Below, piece by piece: positions 16,481-25,670 of a DNA stretch of 42,586 nt. Position 1 is the stretch's first letter, and every line of letters starts with the position of its first letter. The stretch is from an uncultured Akkermansia sp. (GTDB taxonomy: Bacteria; Verrucomicrobiota; Verrucomicrobiia; Verrucomicrobiales; Akkermansiaceae): NCBI GenBank assembly GCA_900548895.1, contig URLZ01000018.1, forward strand, positions 1-42,586, written 5' to 3'. Made by a program: the position numbers and the translations under genes. Under the pieces are notes generated by a model. That model did no database searches, was not told the origin of the DNA, and was given only the letters and a program-made list of their open reading frames with translations.

Positions 16481-17104
16481 ATGACAACGGATTCACCTCA
16501 CCTACGCGGGCGCCTGATCGTCTTTGAGGGCATTGACGGCTCGGGCAAATCAACACAGATTCGGGCGCTGGCGCCCTATCTCCGCGCGTGCGGTATTGAG
16601 GTGGTGACGGACTGCGAGCCGACGCACGGCCCGTGGGGAATGAAGGTGCGAGAGGCCGCCCTCGCGGGGCATCGCCTCAGCTTGGATGAGGAGGTTGCCT
16701 GCCTGCTCGAGGATCGCCGCGAGCACGTGCGCGATCTCATCGAGCCCTCGCTGGAGCGAGGCGCTTGGGTGCTTCTGGATCGCTATTATCTCTCGATGAT
16801 GGCCTATCAGGGAGCGAGCGGTGCGAATGTGGAGGATATCCGCGAGTGGAATGAGGCCTTTGCCACGGTGCCCGATGTGGCCTTCTGGCTTGATGTGCCC
16901 GTGGAGATGGCGCTCGACCGCATGAAGCAGCGCGGGATCGCGGGGGACGCCTTTGAGCACGAGCCCTTCCTTGCGCAGTGTGCTGCGATCTACTCGCGCA
17001 TGGAGATGCCGTGGCTGCGCCGTATTGAGGCCGACGGTACTCCCGAGGAGACGCAGGCCCGCATCCGCGAGGTGATTCGCGAGCTGCTGGCTCAGCGAGA
17101 TTGA
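16481..17104 (+). CDS. tmk: Thymidylate kinase
   Basis: A 207-residue cytosolic nucleoside monophosphate kinase that converts dTMP to dTDP with ATP. The P-loop FEGIDGSGKST spans about residues 15-25. The substrate-binding DRYYLSMMAYQGA motif follows in mid-protein and the LID region lies around RMKQRGIAGDAFEHEP. Length is normal. A 14-codon upstream extension is open but crosses the promoter, so the ATG at 16481 is preferred. The downstream eight-T run at about 17106-17113 is not preceded by a clear hairpin. Confidence 0.93.
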   Translation: MTTDSPHLRGRLIVFEGIDGSGKSTQIRALAPYLRACGIEVVTDCEPTHGPWGMKVREAALAGHRLSLDEEVACLLEDRREHVRDLIEPSLERGAWVLLDRYYLSMMAYQGASGANVEDIREWNEAFATVPDVAFWLDVPVEMALDRMKQRGIAGDAFEHEPFLAQCAAIYSRMEMPWLRRIEADGTPEETQARIREVIRELLAQRD

Positions 17105-17312
17105 TTTTTTTTCTGCGGGATGGATTCCCGCAGCGGCGGGAAGTTTTACCGGAGGCTCCGATCCCAGCCCATGATTCCGTCCCGGCCCGGGTGGTCGTCT
17201 GAGGAGGCCGGGCGAGGATAAAAATCGCCCCCGGATCGAGATCCGGAGGCGAGAGGAGATGGTTCAGCGCGTCTCTGGGCTTGGCGCATGCCTCCCCGAC
17301 GTAGCGGAGGAC

Positions 17313-17341
17313 GCCTCGGGCGCCCGAGCCGTGCCCGAGGC
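17313..17341 (-). terminator. Hairpin downstream of the phosphodiesterase gene
   Basis: An 8-bp stem GCCTCGGG/CCCGAGGC with a 13-nt loop, 16 nt after the minus-strand stop at 17358. No T tract follows, so termination is uncertain. The rest of 17105-17357 holds only another short GC palindrome (17231-17246). Confidence 0.3.
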
Positions 17342-17357
17342 AGTCGCCCGCGGTCGC

Positions 17358-18119
17358 TCAGTCTCCCGTGGGCGAGGTGCCGCTGCGCAGGGCGTCCGCA
17401 AAGCTTGCGGGCATGCCGGTGCGCGCGAGCCCGGCGATGGCCTGCTCCACGTCGTAGGGGAGGCGGCGCAGTTGCAGCGTGTCCGTCTCCGTATCGTAGA
17501 GCGCGTAGGCCGCGCGGGGGTCGCCGTCGCGGGGCTGGCCGACGGAGCCGGGGTTGATCAGGTAGTGGCTGTCGGGCTCGAGCTGGATGCAGATTTCATC
17601 GCAGTCGGGGGCCGGCGTCATGCAGCCGAGCTCTTCCACGAGGCCGTCGGCCGTTTTGCGGAAGAGGGCGGGGCGGTGGGTATGGCCGGTGAAGAGGCGC
17701 TTCTCCGGGTAGAGGCTGAAGGCGCCGGCGGCGCTCTCCGTCGTGGTGATGCGCATCCAGTGTTTGCCTCGCTTGGGGGCGTGCAGCAGGCGCAGGCCCT
17801 CGCGCACGGTGGTCAGCGGCAGGTCGCCCAGCCACTTTTTCTGCTCGCGGCTCAGCATGGCTGCCGTACGGTTCATCATGCGCACGAACAGCGCGAGGCG
17901 GAAGACGCCGCGCTGCAGCAGCGCGGCTTCGTGGTTGCCCTGCACGGCGCCGGAGAGCAGGGGCATGAGGAGGTTGAGGCAAGCGGCGGGGTCGCCGTTG
18001 AAGCCAATGTGATCGCCGAGACTCAGGTAGCCCTCGGCTCCCTGGCTCGAGGCATCTGCCAGAACGGCCTCCAGAGCCTGGAGGTTGGCATGCACATCGC
18101 TGAGGATGGCCAGCTTCAT
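17358..18119 (-). CDS. YfcE/MJ0936-type metallophosphoesterase
   Basis: 253 residues of the calcineurin-like phosphoesterase superfamily. The metal-binding blocks are all visible: D8-x-H10 in ILSDVHANLQ, LGDHIG, GNHEAAL, GHTHRP, and PGSVGQPRDG near the end. Relatives hydrolyse cyclic or simple phosphodiesters; the physiological substrate cannot be read from sequence. It follows obgE by 60 nt on the same strand, so the two may be co-transcribed. The space before the ATG is AT-rich without SD. Confidence 0.85.
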   Translation of the reverse strand: MKLAILSDVHANLQALEAVLADASSQGAEGYLSLGDHIGFNGDPAACLNLLMPLLSGAVQGNHEAALLQRGVFRLALFVRMMNRTAAMLSREQKKWLGDLPLTTVREGLRLLHAPKRGKHWMRITTTESAAGAFSLYPEKRLFTGHTHRPALFRKTADGLVEELGCMTPAPDCDEICIQLEPDSHYLINPGSVGQPRDGDPRAAYALYDTETDTLQLRRLPYDVEQAIAGLARTGMPASFADALRSGTSPTGD

Positions 18120-18179
18120 GGTGAAATAATGAGGGGTATGTAAAAAGAGCTTGTCAGGTTGACGAAAGAACGACGGAAA

Positions 18180-19220
18180 TCAGGAATTCTGCAACAGTTG
18201 CTGCAGGCGTTCCTTGAAGGCAGGGATGCCTTCGCCCCGCGCCGCAGAGATGGGGATGATCTCTTGCTTGGGGAAGCGTTGGCGCAGGCGCTCGAGATTC
18301 TCGGCGGAGGCTTCTTCATCCATCTTGTTGGCGACGATGACCCAGGGGCGCGCGGCCAGCTCTTCCGAGTAGAGCTTGATTTCGCGGCGCAGCGTTTCGA
18401 CGGCTGCGATGGGGTCGTGCTCCAACCCGGTCATGTCCACCACAAAGAGCAGCAGATGGCAGCGCATGATGTGGCGAAGGAACTCGTGGCCGAGGCCTCG
18501 GTTCTCGGAGGCACCCTCGATGATGCCGGGGATGTCAGCCACGACAGCGCGGCTGTAGTCCGGGAACTCGACGACGCCGACGATGGGTTGCAGGGTGGTG
18601 AAGGGGTAATCGGCCACCTTGGGGGTGGCGCGGGAGATGGCGCTCAGCAGTGTGCTCTTGCCGGCATTCGGATAGCCGACAAGGCCGGCATCGGCGATGC
18701 GGCGCAGCTCCAGAAAGAAGACGCCGGACTCGGCCTCGGTGCCGTACTCGAACTCCAGCGGCGCTTGGTTCGTCGCGGTGCGGAAGTGCCAGTTGCCGCG
18801 CCCGCCCTTGCCGCCCTGACAGAGCACGAAGCGCTCGCCGGGCTCCGTCAGATCGGCAATCTGTTCCATCTCAATGCCGTCGCCCTCGCGCTCCAGCCAA
18901 GTGGCCTCCTGCATGGTCGAGGCGTTGCTGCGGTAGACGATGGTGCCGGGCGGCACGCGGCCGATGACCGTCTTGCCGTCGCGGCCGTGCTTGCGGGCGT
19001 GCATACCGGGCATGCCGTCCGTGGCGATGAGCTTGGGGTCGTAGAAGTAGCTGCGCAGGTCATTCGTGCCGGTGCTGACCTCGAGAATGACGCTGCCGCC
19101 GTCGCCGCCGTCGCCGCCATCAGGGCCGCCCCGGGGGACAAACTTCTCGCGTCGGAAGCTGGCGAGGCCGTTGCCGCCCTTGCCCGCTTTGGCAAAGATT
19201 CTGATGTTGTCGACGAACAT
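18180..19220 (-). CDS. obgE: Obg family GTPase
   Basis: A 346-residue GTPase acting in 50S subunit assembly. The N-terminal Obg fold starts MFVDNIRIFAKAGKGGNG and has the Gly-rich GGPDGGDGGDGG stretch (31-42). The G domain has GYPNAGKST (182-190), DIPGIIEGA (229-237), NKMD and the SAARGEG motif. The protein ends soon after the G domain, so the variable C-terminal OCT domain is absent. Twelve upstream codons are open, but they overlap the -10/-35, which fixes the start at 19220. It is divergent from lipA. Confidence 0.95.
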   Translation of the reverse strand: MFVDNIRIFAKAGKGGNGLASFRREKFVPRGGPDGGDGGDGGSVILEVSTGTNDLRSYFYDPKLIATDGMPGMHARKHGRDGKTVIGRVPPGTIVYRSNASTMQEATWLEREGDGIEMEQIADLTEPGERFVLCQGGKGGRGNWHFRTATNQAPLEFEYGTEAESGVFFLELRRIADAGLVGYPNAGKSTLLSAISRATPKVADYPFTTLQPIVGVVEFPDYSRAVVADIPGIIEGASENRGLGHEFLRHIMRCHLLLFVVDMTGLEHDPIAAVETLRREIKLYSEELAARPWVIVANKMDEEASAENLERLRQRFPKQEIIPISAARGEGIPAFKERLQQLLQNS

Positions 19221-19227
19221 GCCCGAC

Positions 19228-19256
19228 AGCATAGCTGACTTTGCCGCTTTTTGCAA
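19228..19256 (-). promoter_or_regulatory. obgE promoter, leaderless spacing
   Basis: Minus strand TTGCAA (19256-19251), 17 bp, TATGCT (19233-19228), then 7 nt to the ATG at 19220. Confidence 0.65.
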
Positions 19257-19454
19257 GCTTTTATCCTTCGCGCGCGCGGCGCGCCCCCGCGCAAGGCCCG
19301 ACGCGGCATCCTCCGTGACGCGCGACGATCGGCAAGGGCAAGTGCCGTGGCGCGTTCTCGGGAGGCGCTTGTTCAGAGCTCGTCCGGAACGCGGTGGGGG
19401 CGGCCCGTTGGCGCAAGATCAGGCGGGCAATTTCGACGCGCCCTCCCTTTAGCC

Positions 19455-19483
19455 TTGCTTTTCGCGCGGATTTCAGGCATAAC
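19455..19483 (+). promoter_or_regulatory. lipA promoter candidate
   Basis: TTGCTT (19455-19460), 17 bp, CATAAC (19478-19483), then 9 nt to the ATG at 19493. The -10 is weak (four of six), but its position matches the leaderless arrangement of neighbouring genes. Confidence 0.4.
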
Positions 19484-19492
19484 GGTCGGAGC

Positions 19493-20410
19493 ATGACGGA
19501 CGACATGAAGCACAAGCCCTCGTGGCTGAAGGTCGTGGTGCCCAAGGGTGCCGTGTTCAAGGGAGTGAATCGCCTGGTCCGCGAGAACGGACTGGTAACG
19601 GTCTGCGAAGAGGCGCTCTGCCCGAATCGCGGCGAGTGCTGGAGTCACGGCACCGCGACGTTCATGGTCGGCGGCGAGGTCTGCACGCGTGCCTGCGGCT
19701 TCTGCGCGACGCGGACGGCCCGCCCGAAGCCCTTGGACGCCGAGGAGCCGCGCAAGGTGGCTGAGGCCGTGGCGCAGATGCAGCTCAAGCACACGCTGGT
19801 GACGATGGTGACGCGCGACGATCTTCCCGACGGCGCGGCCGGGCACATCGCCGCCACGATCCGCGAGATTCGCCGCCTCAGCCCTCAGACGATCATCGAG
19901 GTGCTGACGTCTGACTTCAACGGCAATGAGGAGGCTCTGGCCGCGGTGCTGGATGCTCGCCCTCACATCTTCAACCACAATCTGGAGACAGTGGAGCGCC
20001 TCACGCCCATGGTGCGCTTCCGCGCCCGCTACCGCCGCTCCCTCCACGTGCTGCGCCGCGCGCTGGAGCTGGCGCCCGGCATGGTGGTGACGAAGAGCGG
20101 CATCATGCTTGGGCTCGGCGAGACGCGCGAGGAGCTGCTGCAGAGCATGGATGATCTGCGCGAGCAGGGGGTGACCGTGCTCACGCTCGGCCAGTACCTG
20201 CGCCCCTCGCCCCGCCATCTGCCGGTGATGCGCTACGTGCGCCCCGAGGAGTTCGACGAGCTGCGCGACATCGCCTTGGATAAAGGCTTCCGCCACGTGG
20301 CCAGCGGCCCGCTCATCCGTTCCTCTCACCATGATGCGAACTTCCGCCCCGAGGAAGACGTCATCGAGGCTATCGAGGCGGATCTCCGCCGCCGCGGAGA
20401 AATAAAGTGA
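19493..20410 (+). CDS. lipA: Lipoyl synthase
   Basis: A 305-residue radical SAM enzyme that inserts two sulfurs into protein-bound octanoyl groups to make lipoyl cofactors. The auxiliary sacrificial cluster motif CEEALCPNRGEC (C38, C43, C49), the radical SAM motif CTRACGFC (C64, C68, C71) and the C-terminal RSS motif in SGPLIRSSHHDAN are all present. In many homologues the last motif reads RSSYHA, and here it is RSSHHDA. The start at 19493 (MTDDMKHKPSW) is chosen over a 33-codon upstream extension that runs through the promoter. lipB is not adjacent. Its stop codon overlaps the first putative activator site for glnN. Confidence 0.95.
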   Translation: MTDDMKHKPSWLKVVVPKGAVFKGVNRLVRENGLVTVCEEALCPNRGECWSHGTATFMVGGEVCTRACGFCATRTARPKPLDAEEPRKVAEAVAQMQLKHTLVTMVTRDDLPDGAAGHIAATIREIRRLSPQTIIEVLTSDFNGNEEALAAVLDARPHIFNHNLETVERLTPMVRFRARYRRSLHVLRRALELAPGMVVTKSGIMLGLGETREELLQSMDDLREQGVTVLTLGQYLRPSPRHLPVMRYVRPEEFDELRDIALDKGFRHVASGPLIRSSHHDANFRPEEDVIEAIEADLRRRGEIK

Positions 20411-20464
20411 CAAATTTGTAATACATTTTTGTCAAAAGAAAAGTCTTGTTTTACAAAATTGTCA
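20408..20464 (+). promoter_or_regulatory. Putative enhancer (UAS) sites for the glnN sigma-54 promoter
   Basis: TGACAAATTTGTAAT (20408-20422) and TTTACAAAATTGTCA (20450-20464) are inverted copies of each other (13 of 15 matching), with centres about 42 bp apart, close to four helical turns. A third, weaker TTGTCA-ended copy lies at 20420-20434. They sit about 105-160 bp upstream of the predicted start point, the usual range for an AAA+ activator of sigma-54. The whole stretch is strikingly AT-rich against its surroundings. Which activator binds cannot be told. Confidence 0.5.
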
Positions 20465-20542
20465 GAAATGAGAGAGCCGTTCAAGGCCTCAAGAGAAAAA
20501 ATACGCTTTGGACACCGAGCCTGCGGCACTTTCTTCAAAAGT

Positions 20543-20557
20543 TGGCACGCGGTTTGC
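20543..20557 (+). promoter_or_regulatory. Sigma-54 (RpoN) promoter of glnN
   Basis: TTGGCACG-CGGT-TTGCTT (20542-20559) is a near-perfect match to the -24/-12 consensus TGGCAC-N5-TTGC. The GG and GC doublets have the correct spacing. The predicted start point is near 20569, giving a leader of about 60 nt. Confidence 0.85.
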
Positions 20558-20630
20558 TTCACTTAATGGCGAGGAGCAGGGCCTGCGCATGAAAGCGTCC
20601 CTCCTTCACCGACACATTTCCCCCAATACT

Positions 20631-22736
20631 ATGTCTACGCACACCATGACTGATTCGGCAGAGGGCCTTGAAGCTCTCTATGGCAGCGATACCTTCGGGA
20701 TCAAGACGATGGAGAAATATCTCTCCAAGTCGGCCTTCAAGAAGCTGATGGTGACCATCCAGAAGGGTGGCCGCCTCGACCCGGGCATTGCCGACGAGGT
20801 CGCTCAGGCGATGATGGTGTGGGCCATCTCCAAGGGCGCCACACACTACACGCACTGGTTCCAGCCGCTGACGGATGCAACGGCCGAGAAACACGACTCC
20901 TTCGTCGAGCCGGATGGCAAGGGCGGCATGATCTGCGAGTTCACGGGCAAGTCGCTCATTCAGGGCGAGCCCGATGCCTCCTCCTTCCCCTCGGGCGGCA
21001 TTCGCGCGACCTTCGAGGCCCGTGGCTACACGGCCTGGGATCCGACTTCGCCGGCCTTCATCAAGCGCACGGCCAACACGGCTACGCTCTGCATCCCGAC
21101 GGCGTTCTGCTCGTACACGGGTGAGGCGCTGGACAAGAAGACGCCGCTGCTGCGCGCCATGTCGGCCGTGGCTCGCCAGACGACGCGCGTGCTCAACTGC
21201 TTCGGCGTGAACCCGAGCTTTGTGGACAGCAATCTGGGCGCCGAGCAGGAGTACTTCCTCATTGATCGCGATCTCTACCTGCAGCGCCCCGACCTGATTG
21301 AGACGGGCCGCACGCTCTTCGGCTGCCTGCCGCCCAAGCATCAGCAGATGGAGGACCACTACTTCGGCTCGATCAAGGAGCGCGTGCTGGAGTTCATGAC
21401 CTCGGTGGATCACGCCCTCTGGGCTCTCGGCGTGCCGGCCAAGACGCGCCACAACGAGGTGGCCCCCGGCCAGTTCGAGATTGCCCCGCTCTTTGAGCCG
21501 ATCAACGTGGCGGTTGACCACAATGTGATGATCATGGACATCCTGCAGCGCCAGGCCCTGAAGTTCAATCTGGTGTGCCTGCTGCACGAGAAGCCCTACG
21601 CCGGGGTGAATGGCTCGGGCAAGCACAACAACTGGTCGCTGTCCACGCCGGAGCTCGGCTCGCTCTTCAGCCCGGGCAAGACGCCGCACAGCAACCTGCT
21701 CTTCCTGACCTTCCTCGCAAGCGTGATTCAGGCGGTTGACCTGCATGCCGATCTGCTGCGCGCCTCGATCTCCAAGGCGGGCAATGACCACCGCTTGGGC
21801 GCCAACGAGGCTCCGCCCGCGATCCTCTCCATCTTCCTCGGCGACCAGCTCACCGACATCATCGAGCAGATCAAGGCCGGCGGTGCGAAGAGCTCGGCGG
21901 CCAAGACGACGATGGAGCTGGGCGTTGACACGCTGCCCGCTCTGCCGAAGGATACGACGGACCGCAACCGCACCTCTCCCTTCGCCTTCACGGGCAACAA
22001 GTTCGAGTTCCGCGCCGTGGGTTCATCGCAGACCTGCGCCTGGCCGATGGCCGTGCTCAACACGATCGTGGCCGAGACGCTCGACGAGGTGGCGACGAAG
22101 CTGGAGCCCTGGGTCGGCAAGCCCGAGTTCAAGGACAAGGTGACGGAGCTCATCACCGAGATGGTGACGAAGCACGATCGCGTGATCTTCAACGGCAACG
22201 GCTACTCCGATGAGTGGATTGCCGAGGCGGAGCGCCGCGGCCTGCCGCACCTCAAGACGACGCCCGAGGCTCTCAAGGTGCTCGCCAAGCCCGAGACGAT
22301 TGCCCTGATGGAGAAGTACGGCGTGCTCACCAAGGCTGAGCTGCTGGCTCGCATCGAGGTGCAGGAGGAGAACTACGAGAAGCTGATCGACATTGAGGCG
22401 AAGACCTGCCTCAACATGCTTCAGACGATTTACACGCCGGCGGTGGCCGCACAGATGACGGAGATCTGCGGCACGGTGGCCTCGATTCAGGCTGCCGGCA
22501 TCACGTCCGGCCTCACCGCTGCCCGGGACAAGGCGGAGCGAGTCGGTGCTCTCTACGATGAGCTGCTCGGCAAGACCTCTGCCCTGAGCGCGGCGATTGA
22601 AAAGGGCTGCCCGGAATGCATGAAGACCTGCATGGCCGATGCCCGCGAAACCGTTGATGCCCTCGAGGCTATTGTGGATGCCGACCTGTGGCCGGTGCCC
22701 ACGTACGCTCAGATGCTCAACATCCACAGCAAATAA
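20631..22736 (+). CDS. glnN: Glutamine synthetase type III
   Basis: A 701-residue enzyme that assimilates ammonium: glutamate + NH3 + ATP to glutamine. GSIII length and blocks are present: [46 protein letters not shown] for ATP/metal binding, and [17 protein letters not shown], a GSIII hallmark. The C-terminal helical extension ends around [13 protein letters not shown]. The start at ATG 20631 is preferred; an in-frame ATG at 20589 downstream of the predicted start point is a possible alternative, which would add 14 residues. The leader is C/T/A-rich without SD. Regulation by nitrogen status through sigma-54 is strongly suggested by the promoter. A terminator follows. Confidence 0.95.
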   Translation: MSTHTMTDSAEGLEALYGSDTFGIKTMEKYLSKSAFKKLMVTIQKGGRLDPGIADEVAQAMMVWAISKGATHYTHWFQPLTDATAEKHDSFVEPDGKGGMICEFTGKSLIQGEPDASSFPSGGIRATFEARGYTAWDPTSPAFIKRTANTATLCIPTAFCSYTGEALDKKTPLLRAMSAVARQTTRVLNCFGVNPSFVDSNLGAEQEYFLIDRDLYLQRPDLIETGRTLFGCLPPKHQQMEDHYFGSIKERVLEFMTSVDHALWALGVPAKTRHNEVAPGQFEIAPLFEPINVAVDHNVMIMDILQRQALKFNLVCLLHEKPYAGVNGSGKHNNWSLSTPELGSLFSPGKTPHSNLLFLTFLASVIQAVDLHADLLRASISKAGNDHRLGANEAPPAILSIFLGDQLTDIIEQIKAGGAKSSAAKTTMELGVDTLPALPKDTTDRNRTSPFAFTGNKFEFRAVGSSQTCAWPMAVLNTIVAETLDEVATKLEPWVGKPEFKDKVTELITEMVTKHDRVIFNGNGYSDEWIAEAERRGLPHLKTTPEALKVLAKPETIALMEKYGVLTKAELLARIEVQEENYEKLIDIEAKTCLNMLQTIYTPAVAAQMTEICGTVASIQAAGITSGLTAARDKAERVGALYDELLGKTSALSAAIEKGCPECMKTCMADARETVDALEAIVDADLWPVPTYAQMLNIHSK

Positions 22737-22778
22737 GAGTAGTTGAGGAGGTCGCGTGAGTGCGCGATTTCCCGAACG

Positions 22779-22813
22779 GCCGGAGCCCCGGGTGGGGCTC
22801 CGGCTCTTTTTTT
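22779..22813 (+). terminator. Intrinsic terminator of glnN
   Basis: A perfect 11-bp stem GCCGGAGCCCC/GGGGCTCCGGC (22779-22789, 22794-22804), loop GGGT, and a T-rich tail with seven T at 22807-22813. Confidence 0.93.
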
Positions 22814-23064
22814 CGCGTCGGCTTTTTGCTGGCCATCGTTTTCCGGCGATGGGCGGGCGACGCGCGAGAGCCGTTTCCCCGAGCTCTCGCCGAGCACTTC
22901 TCTGCCGGCCTGCCGAGCGCCTGCCGAAGGGCTGACGCCGAGTGCAGGCTTTCCCCGTCGCGGTATGGTAGCTCCGCTCTCCTGTCCCGCCGGACTCAAG
23001 GGTTTGCGCGAGCGCGAACGAATCCGGGCGCCGGCGCGTTGGTTTCAGTCGTGCCCCGCGGCGT
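22814..23064. other. Intergenic region, no gene seen
   Basis: With the glnN terminator it makes up a gene-free stretch of about 330 bp between glnN and the small minus-strand gene. Open frames are Arg/Ala-rich noise. Confidence 0.45.
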
Positions 23065-23247
23065 TTACGGAACGCAGGTGACGAGGGCCTTGTCGTCGCT
23101 GACGATGACTTCGCTCTCGGGGGCGACGAAGAAGCCTTGGCTGTTAGCCGGAAGGCTCAGCAGCGTGACTCCTTCGGCGGTGCTGACGGTGCAGCCGACA
23201 GCGGTGCTGACGGCGTAGATGCGCGAGATGGTGGTGGTGATGTTCAT
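23065..23247 (-). CDS. Small 60-residue protein of unknown function
   Basis: MNITTTISRIYAVSTAVG followed by a Val/Ser/Thr-rich segment with SQGFFVAPESEVIVSD and ending TCVP. The composition (beta-prone, no Arg/Pro noise) differs from the surrounding spurious frames and looks like a compact beta-structured protein. It has no signal peptide and two cysteines. A TACACT -10 (23261-23256) lies 8 nt before the ATG, the spacing seen at other genes here, although its -35 (TGGCTG at 18 bp) is poor. The general look recalls small structural or decoration proteins of phages, but I do not recognise a family. It is divergent from recQ. Confidence 0.55.
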   Translation of the reverse strand: MNITTTISRIYAVSTAVGCTVSTAEGVTLLSLPANSQGFFVAPESEVIVSDDKALVTCVP

Positions 23248-23255
23248 AGGTCTTC

Positions 23256-23261
23256 AGTGTA
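23256..23261 (-). promoter_or_regulatory. -10 element of the small gene
   Basis: TACACT on the minus strand, 8 nt before the ATG at 23247. Only a weak -35 is visible, so this is tentative. Confidence 0.35.
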
Positions 23262-23473
23262 GCGCGCCTCTCCCAAGCTCAGCCAGCTTTTGCAGCGGCA
23301 GGGGTCGACTTGCCCGCCGCGGGGCGAAAGCGGCGGATGCGACTTTGGAGAGACTGGTGAGATAACAGGTCCGGGGCTGTCGGCAGCGCTGCCCGCGCGG
23401 AGGGTGTACGTTCGCAGGCGAGCCGCCCCTTGCTCTGCTTTGTCCCCGTCTCGGGTCTTGCCGCTATTGCGCC

Positions 23474-23502
23474 TTGCCGCGCATGGCGTTGTGTGGTATC
23501 AT
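23474..23502 (+). promoter_or_regulatory. recQ promoter, leaderless spacing
   Basis: TTGCCG (23474-23479), 17 bp, TATCAT (23497-23502), then 8 nt to the ATG at 23511. Confidence 0.6.
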
Positions 23503-23510
23503 CACGGGGC

Positions 23511-25670
23511 ATGGATGAGCAGAAGACAGCGAGGGTGCAGGAGAATTTGGAGCGCTACTTCGGCTTTTCGTCTCTGCGCCCCGGGCAGGATGCGGTGGTT
23601 GAGGCCGTGATGGAGGGCCGCGATGTGCTCGCCATCATGCCGACGGGCGGCGGCAAGTCGCTGTGTTATCAACTGCCGGCTCTTTGCCGAGAGGGGGTTA
23701 CGGTGGTGGTCTCTCCGCTCATCGCATTGATGAAGGACCAGGTGGATGCTCTGGTGGCGCGCGGAATTCCGGCGGCTGCGGTGAATTCAGCGCTCGGCGC
23801 GGATGAATACCGCCAGGTGATGGCGGATCTGCGCGGCGGGCTTTTGCGCCTCATCTACGTGGCCCCCGAGCGCTTTGCGCAGGAGGGCTTCATGGCGACG
23901 CTCTCGCGCCTGCCGATTGCGCTTCTGGCCGTGGACGAGGCGCACTGCCTCAGCCAGTGGGGGCATGATTTTCGCCCCGATTACCTGCGCCTCGGCCGGG
24001 CTCGCGAGGCTCTGGGCTTTCCGCAGACGATAGCCCTGACGGCGACGGCGACTCAGCAGGTGCGCGAGGACATCCTCCAGACGCTCGGCTTGCGCGAGCC
24101 CGCCGTCATTATCCGAGGCTTCGCTCGTGATAATCTCGACTTCGCGATCACGCACTGCGAGAACCACCGAGCGAAGTATGAGCGCATTCGCGAGATCATG
24201 CGCCGCTGGCGCACGGGGATCATTTATTGCTCAACCCGCAAAAACGTCATGCGCGTGTATGATGAAATCAGCGGCGCGGGCCCGCGCGTGGTGGCGTATC
24301 ATGCCGGCATGACGGATGCCGAGCGCGAGTTCTCGCAGAACGCCTTTATCTCGGGCGAGGCTGACGTCGTGGTGGCGACGAACGCCTTCGGCATGGGCAT
24401 CGACCGCGCCGATGTGCGCTTTGTGGTGCATTTTGAGATTCCGGGCAGCGTGGAGGCCTATTATCAGGAGGCGGGGCGAGCGGGGCGCGACGGCGAACCC
24501 TCGGTCTGCGAGCTGCTGTTCAACCACGTGGATCTCAAGACGCAGGAGTTTTTCTTCGAGGGCAGCAACCCGCCCCTGCACATCGTGCGCTCGCTCTACA
24601 GCCTGCTGTGCGCCTCGTGCAGCCGCGAGGGCCACGAGCTGATGATGACAGTGGATGAGATGGCGGAGCGCCTGGGTCGCGAGGTCAACCCCATGGCGGT
24701 GGGCACGGCTCTCTCGCTGCTGATACACGCCGGGGCGATTGAGCGCTTTGACGTGCCGGGGCGCGCGGTGCGCGGCACGCGGGTGCTGAATCCGGAGCGC
24801 AGCTTCGCGATGCTGGAGATCGATCGCGAGGCTCTGGAGGAGAAGGCCCGCCGCGACCACCGCAAGATTGAGGCCATCACGCGCTACGCCTACTCGACCA
24901 TTTGCCGCCAGCAGTGGATTCTCGATTACTTCGGCGACGAGGATGCCGGCCCCTGCGGCCACTGCGATGTGTGCCGCGCCGAGGACGCCCCGGAGTGGGA
25001 GCCTCTGGAGGGCGAGGAGCTGCTGACGGTTCGCAAGGCTCTCGCGGGCGTTGCGCGCGCCTCCCGCCGCGACGCCGAGGGGCACTGGCAGGCGATCTAC
25101 GGGCGCAGCAAGATCATGGACATGCTGCGCGGGGCGCAAAACGCCTCGATGCACCGCTACCTGACTTCGCTGTCCACCTACGGCTTGCTGCGCCACCTGA
25201 CGGACCGAAAGCTCAAGGCTCTCTTCCGCGCGATGCAGGATGCCGGCCTGGTGATGACGACGGGCGGCGAGATGCCGCTGCTGACGCTGACGCCCAAGGG
25301 GGAGGACGTGATGCAGAGCCGCGCGCCGGCCCGCCTCTCTCCCCGCGGTTGGAGCGATCGGGCCATCCCCTCCGGCAAGGAGCCCACGGCCCCCCGCCGC
25401 GCGGCTCGAGCGATTTTGGACGGCATCGCCATCGGCCGCATGGACAAGGAGCTCTATGGCCACCTGCGCGAGTTGCGGCAAGGCATCGCCAAGGAGCACG
25501 GCCTGCCCGTGTACCGCGTGCTGCGCACGGAGACGCTGCGCGAGCTGGCGACGAGCAAGCCGACGACGATCGAGGCCGCTTCTCGCCTCAAGGGCGTGGG
25601 TGCCTATACGGCCCGCCGCTACCTGCGGGCCTTCGTCGAGCTCATCCGCGATTACGAAGGCGTGGAGTGA
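23511..25670 (+). CDS. recQ: ATP-dependent DNA helicase RecQ
   Basis: A 719-residue 3'-5' superfamily 2 helicase for recombination and fork repair. Helicase core: MPTGGGKS Walker A (43-50), AVDEAHCLSQWGHDFRPDY (DEAH box and RecQ loop), ATATQQVRED, and the motif VI region YYQEAGRAGRDG. Next comes the zinc-binding subdomain with four Cys (CRQQW, then CGHCDVC), a winged-helix region, and a C-terminal HRDC domain from about KELYGHLREL to the end. All domains are present, so it is full length. The frame is open 27 codons upstream through the promoter, so 23511 is the start. The 3' end overlaps the convergent acyltransferase gene by 19 bp. Confidence 0.95.
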   Translation: MDEQKTARVQENLERYFGFSSLRPGQDAVVEAVMEGRDVLAIMPTGGGKSLCYQLPALCREGVTVVVSPLIALMKDQVDALVARGIPAAAVNSALGADEYRQVMADLRGGLLRLIYVAPERFAQEGFMATLSRLPIALLAVDEAHCLSQWGHDFRPDYLRLGRAREALGFPQTIALTATATQQVREDILQTLGLREPAVIIRGFARDNLDFAITHCENHRAKYERIREIMRRWRTGIIYCSTRKNVMRVYDEISGAGPRVVAYHAGMTDAEREFSQNAFISGEADVVVATNAFGMGIDRADVRFVVHFEIPGSVEAYYQEAGRAGRDGEPSVCELLFNHVDLKTQEFFFEGSNPPLHIVRSLYSLLCASCSREGHELMMTVDEMAERLGREVNPMAVGTALSLLIHAGAIERFDVPGRAVRGTRVLNPERSFAMLEIDREALEEKARRDHRKIEAITRYAYSTICRQQWILDYFGDEDAGPCGHCDVCRAEDAPEWEPLEGEELLTVRKALAGVARASRRDAEGHWQAIYGRSKIMDMLRGAQNASMHRYLTSLSTYGLLRHLTDRKLKALFRAMQDAGLVMTTGGEMPLLTLTPKGEDVMQSRAPARLSPRGWSDRAIPSGKEPTAPRRAARAILDGIAIGRMDKELYGHLRELRQGIAKEHGLPVYRVLRTETLRELATSKPTTIEAASRLKGVGAYTARRYLRAFVELIRDYEGVE

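Noticed and set aside
17100..17145. Terminator after tmk
   Set aside because: The T8 run precedes rather than follows the CTGCGGGA hairpin on the plus strand, and A's follow it on the minus strand, so neither orientation fits an intrinsic terminator.
20570..20630. Upstream glnN start at ATG 20589
   Set aside because: It lies downstream of the predicted sigma-54 start point, but the added residues ([14 protein letters not shown]) do not resemble the start of the type III family. Kept only as an alternative.
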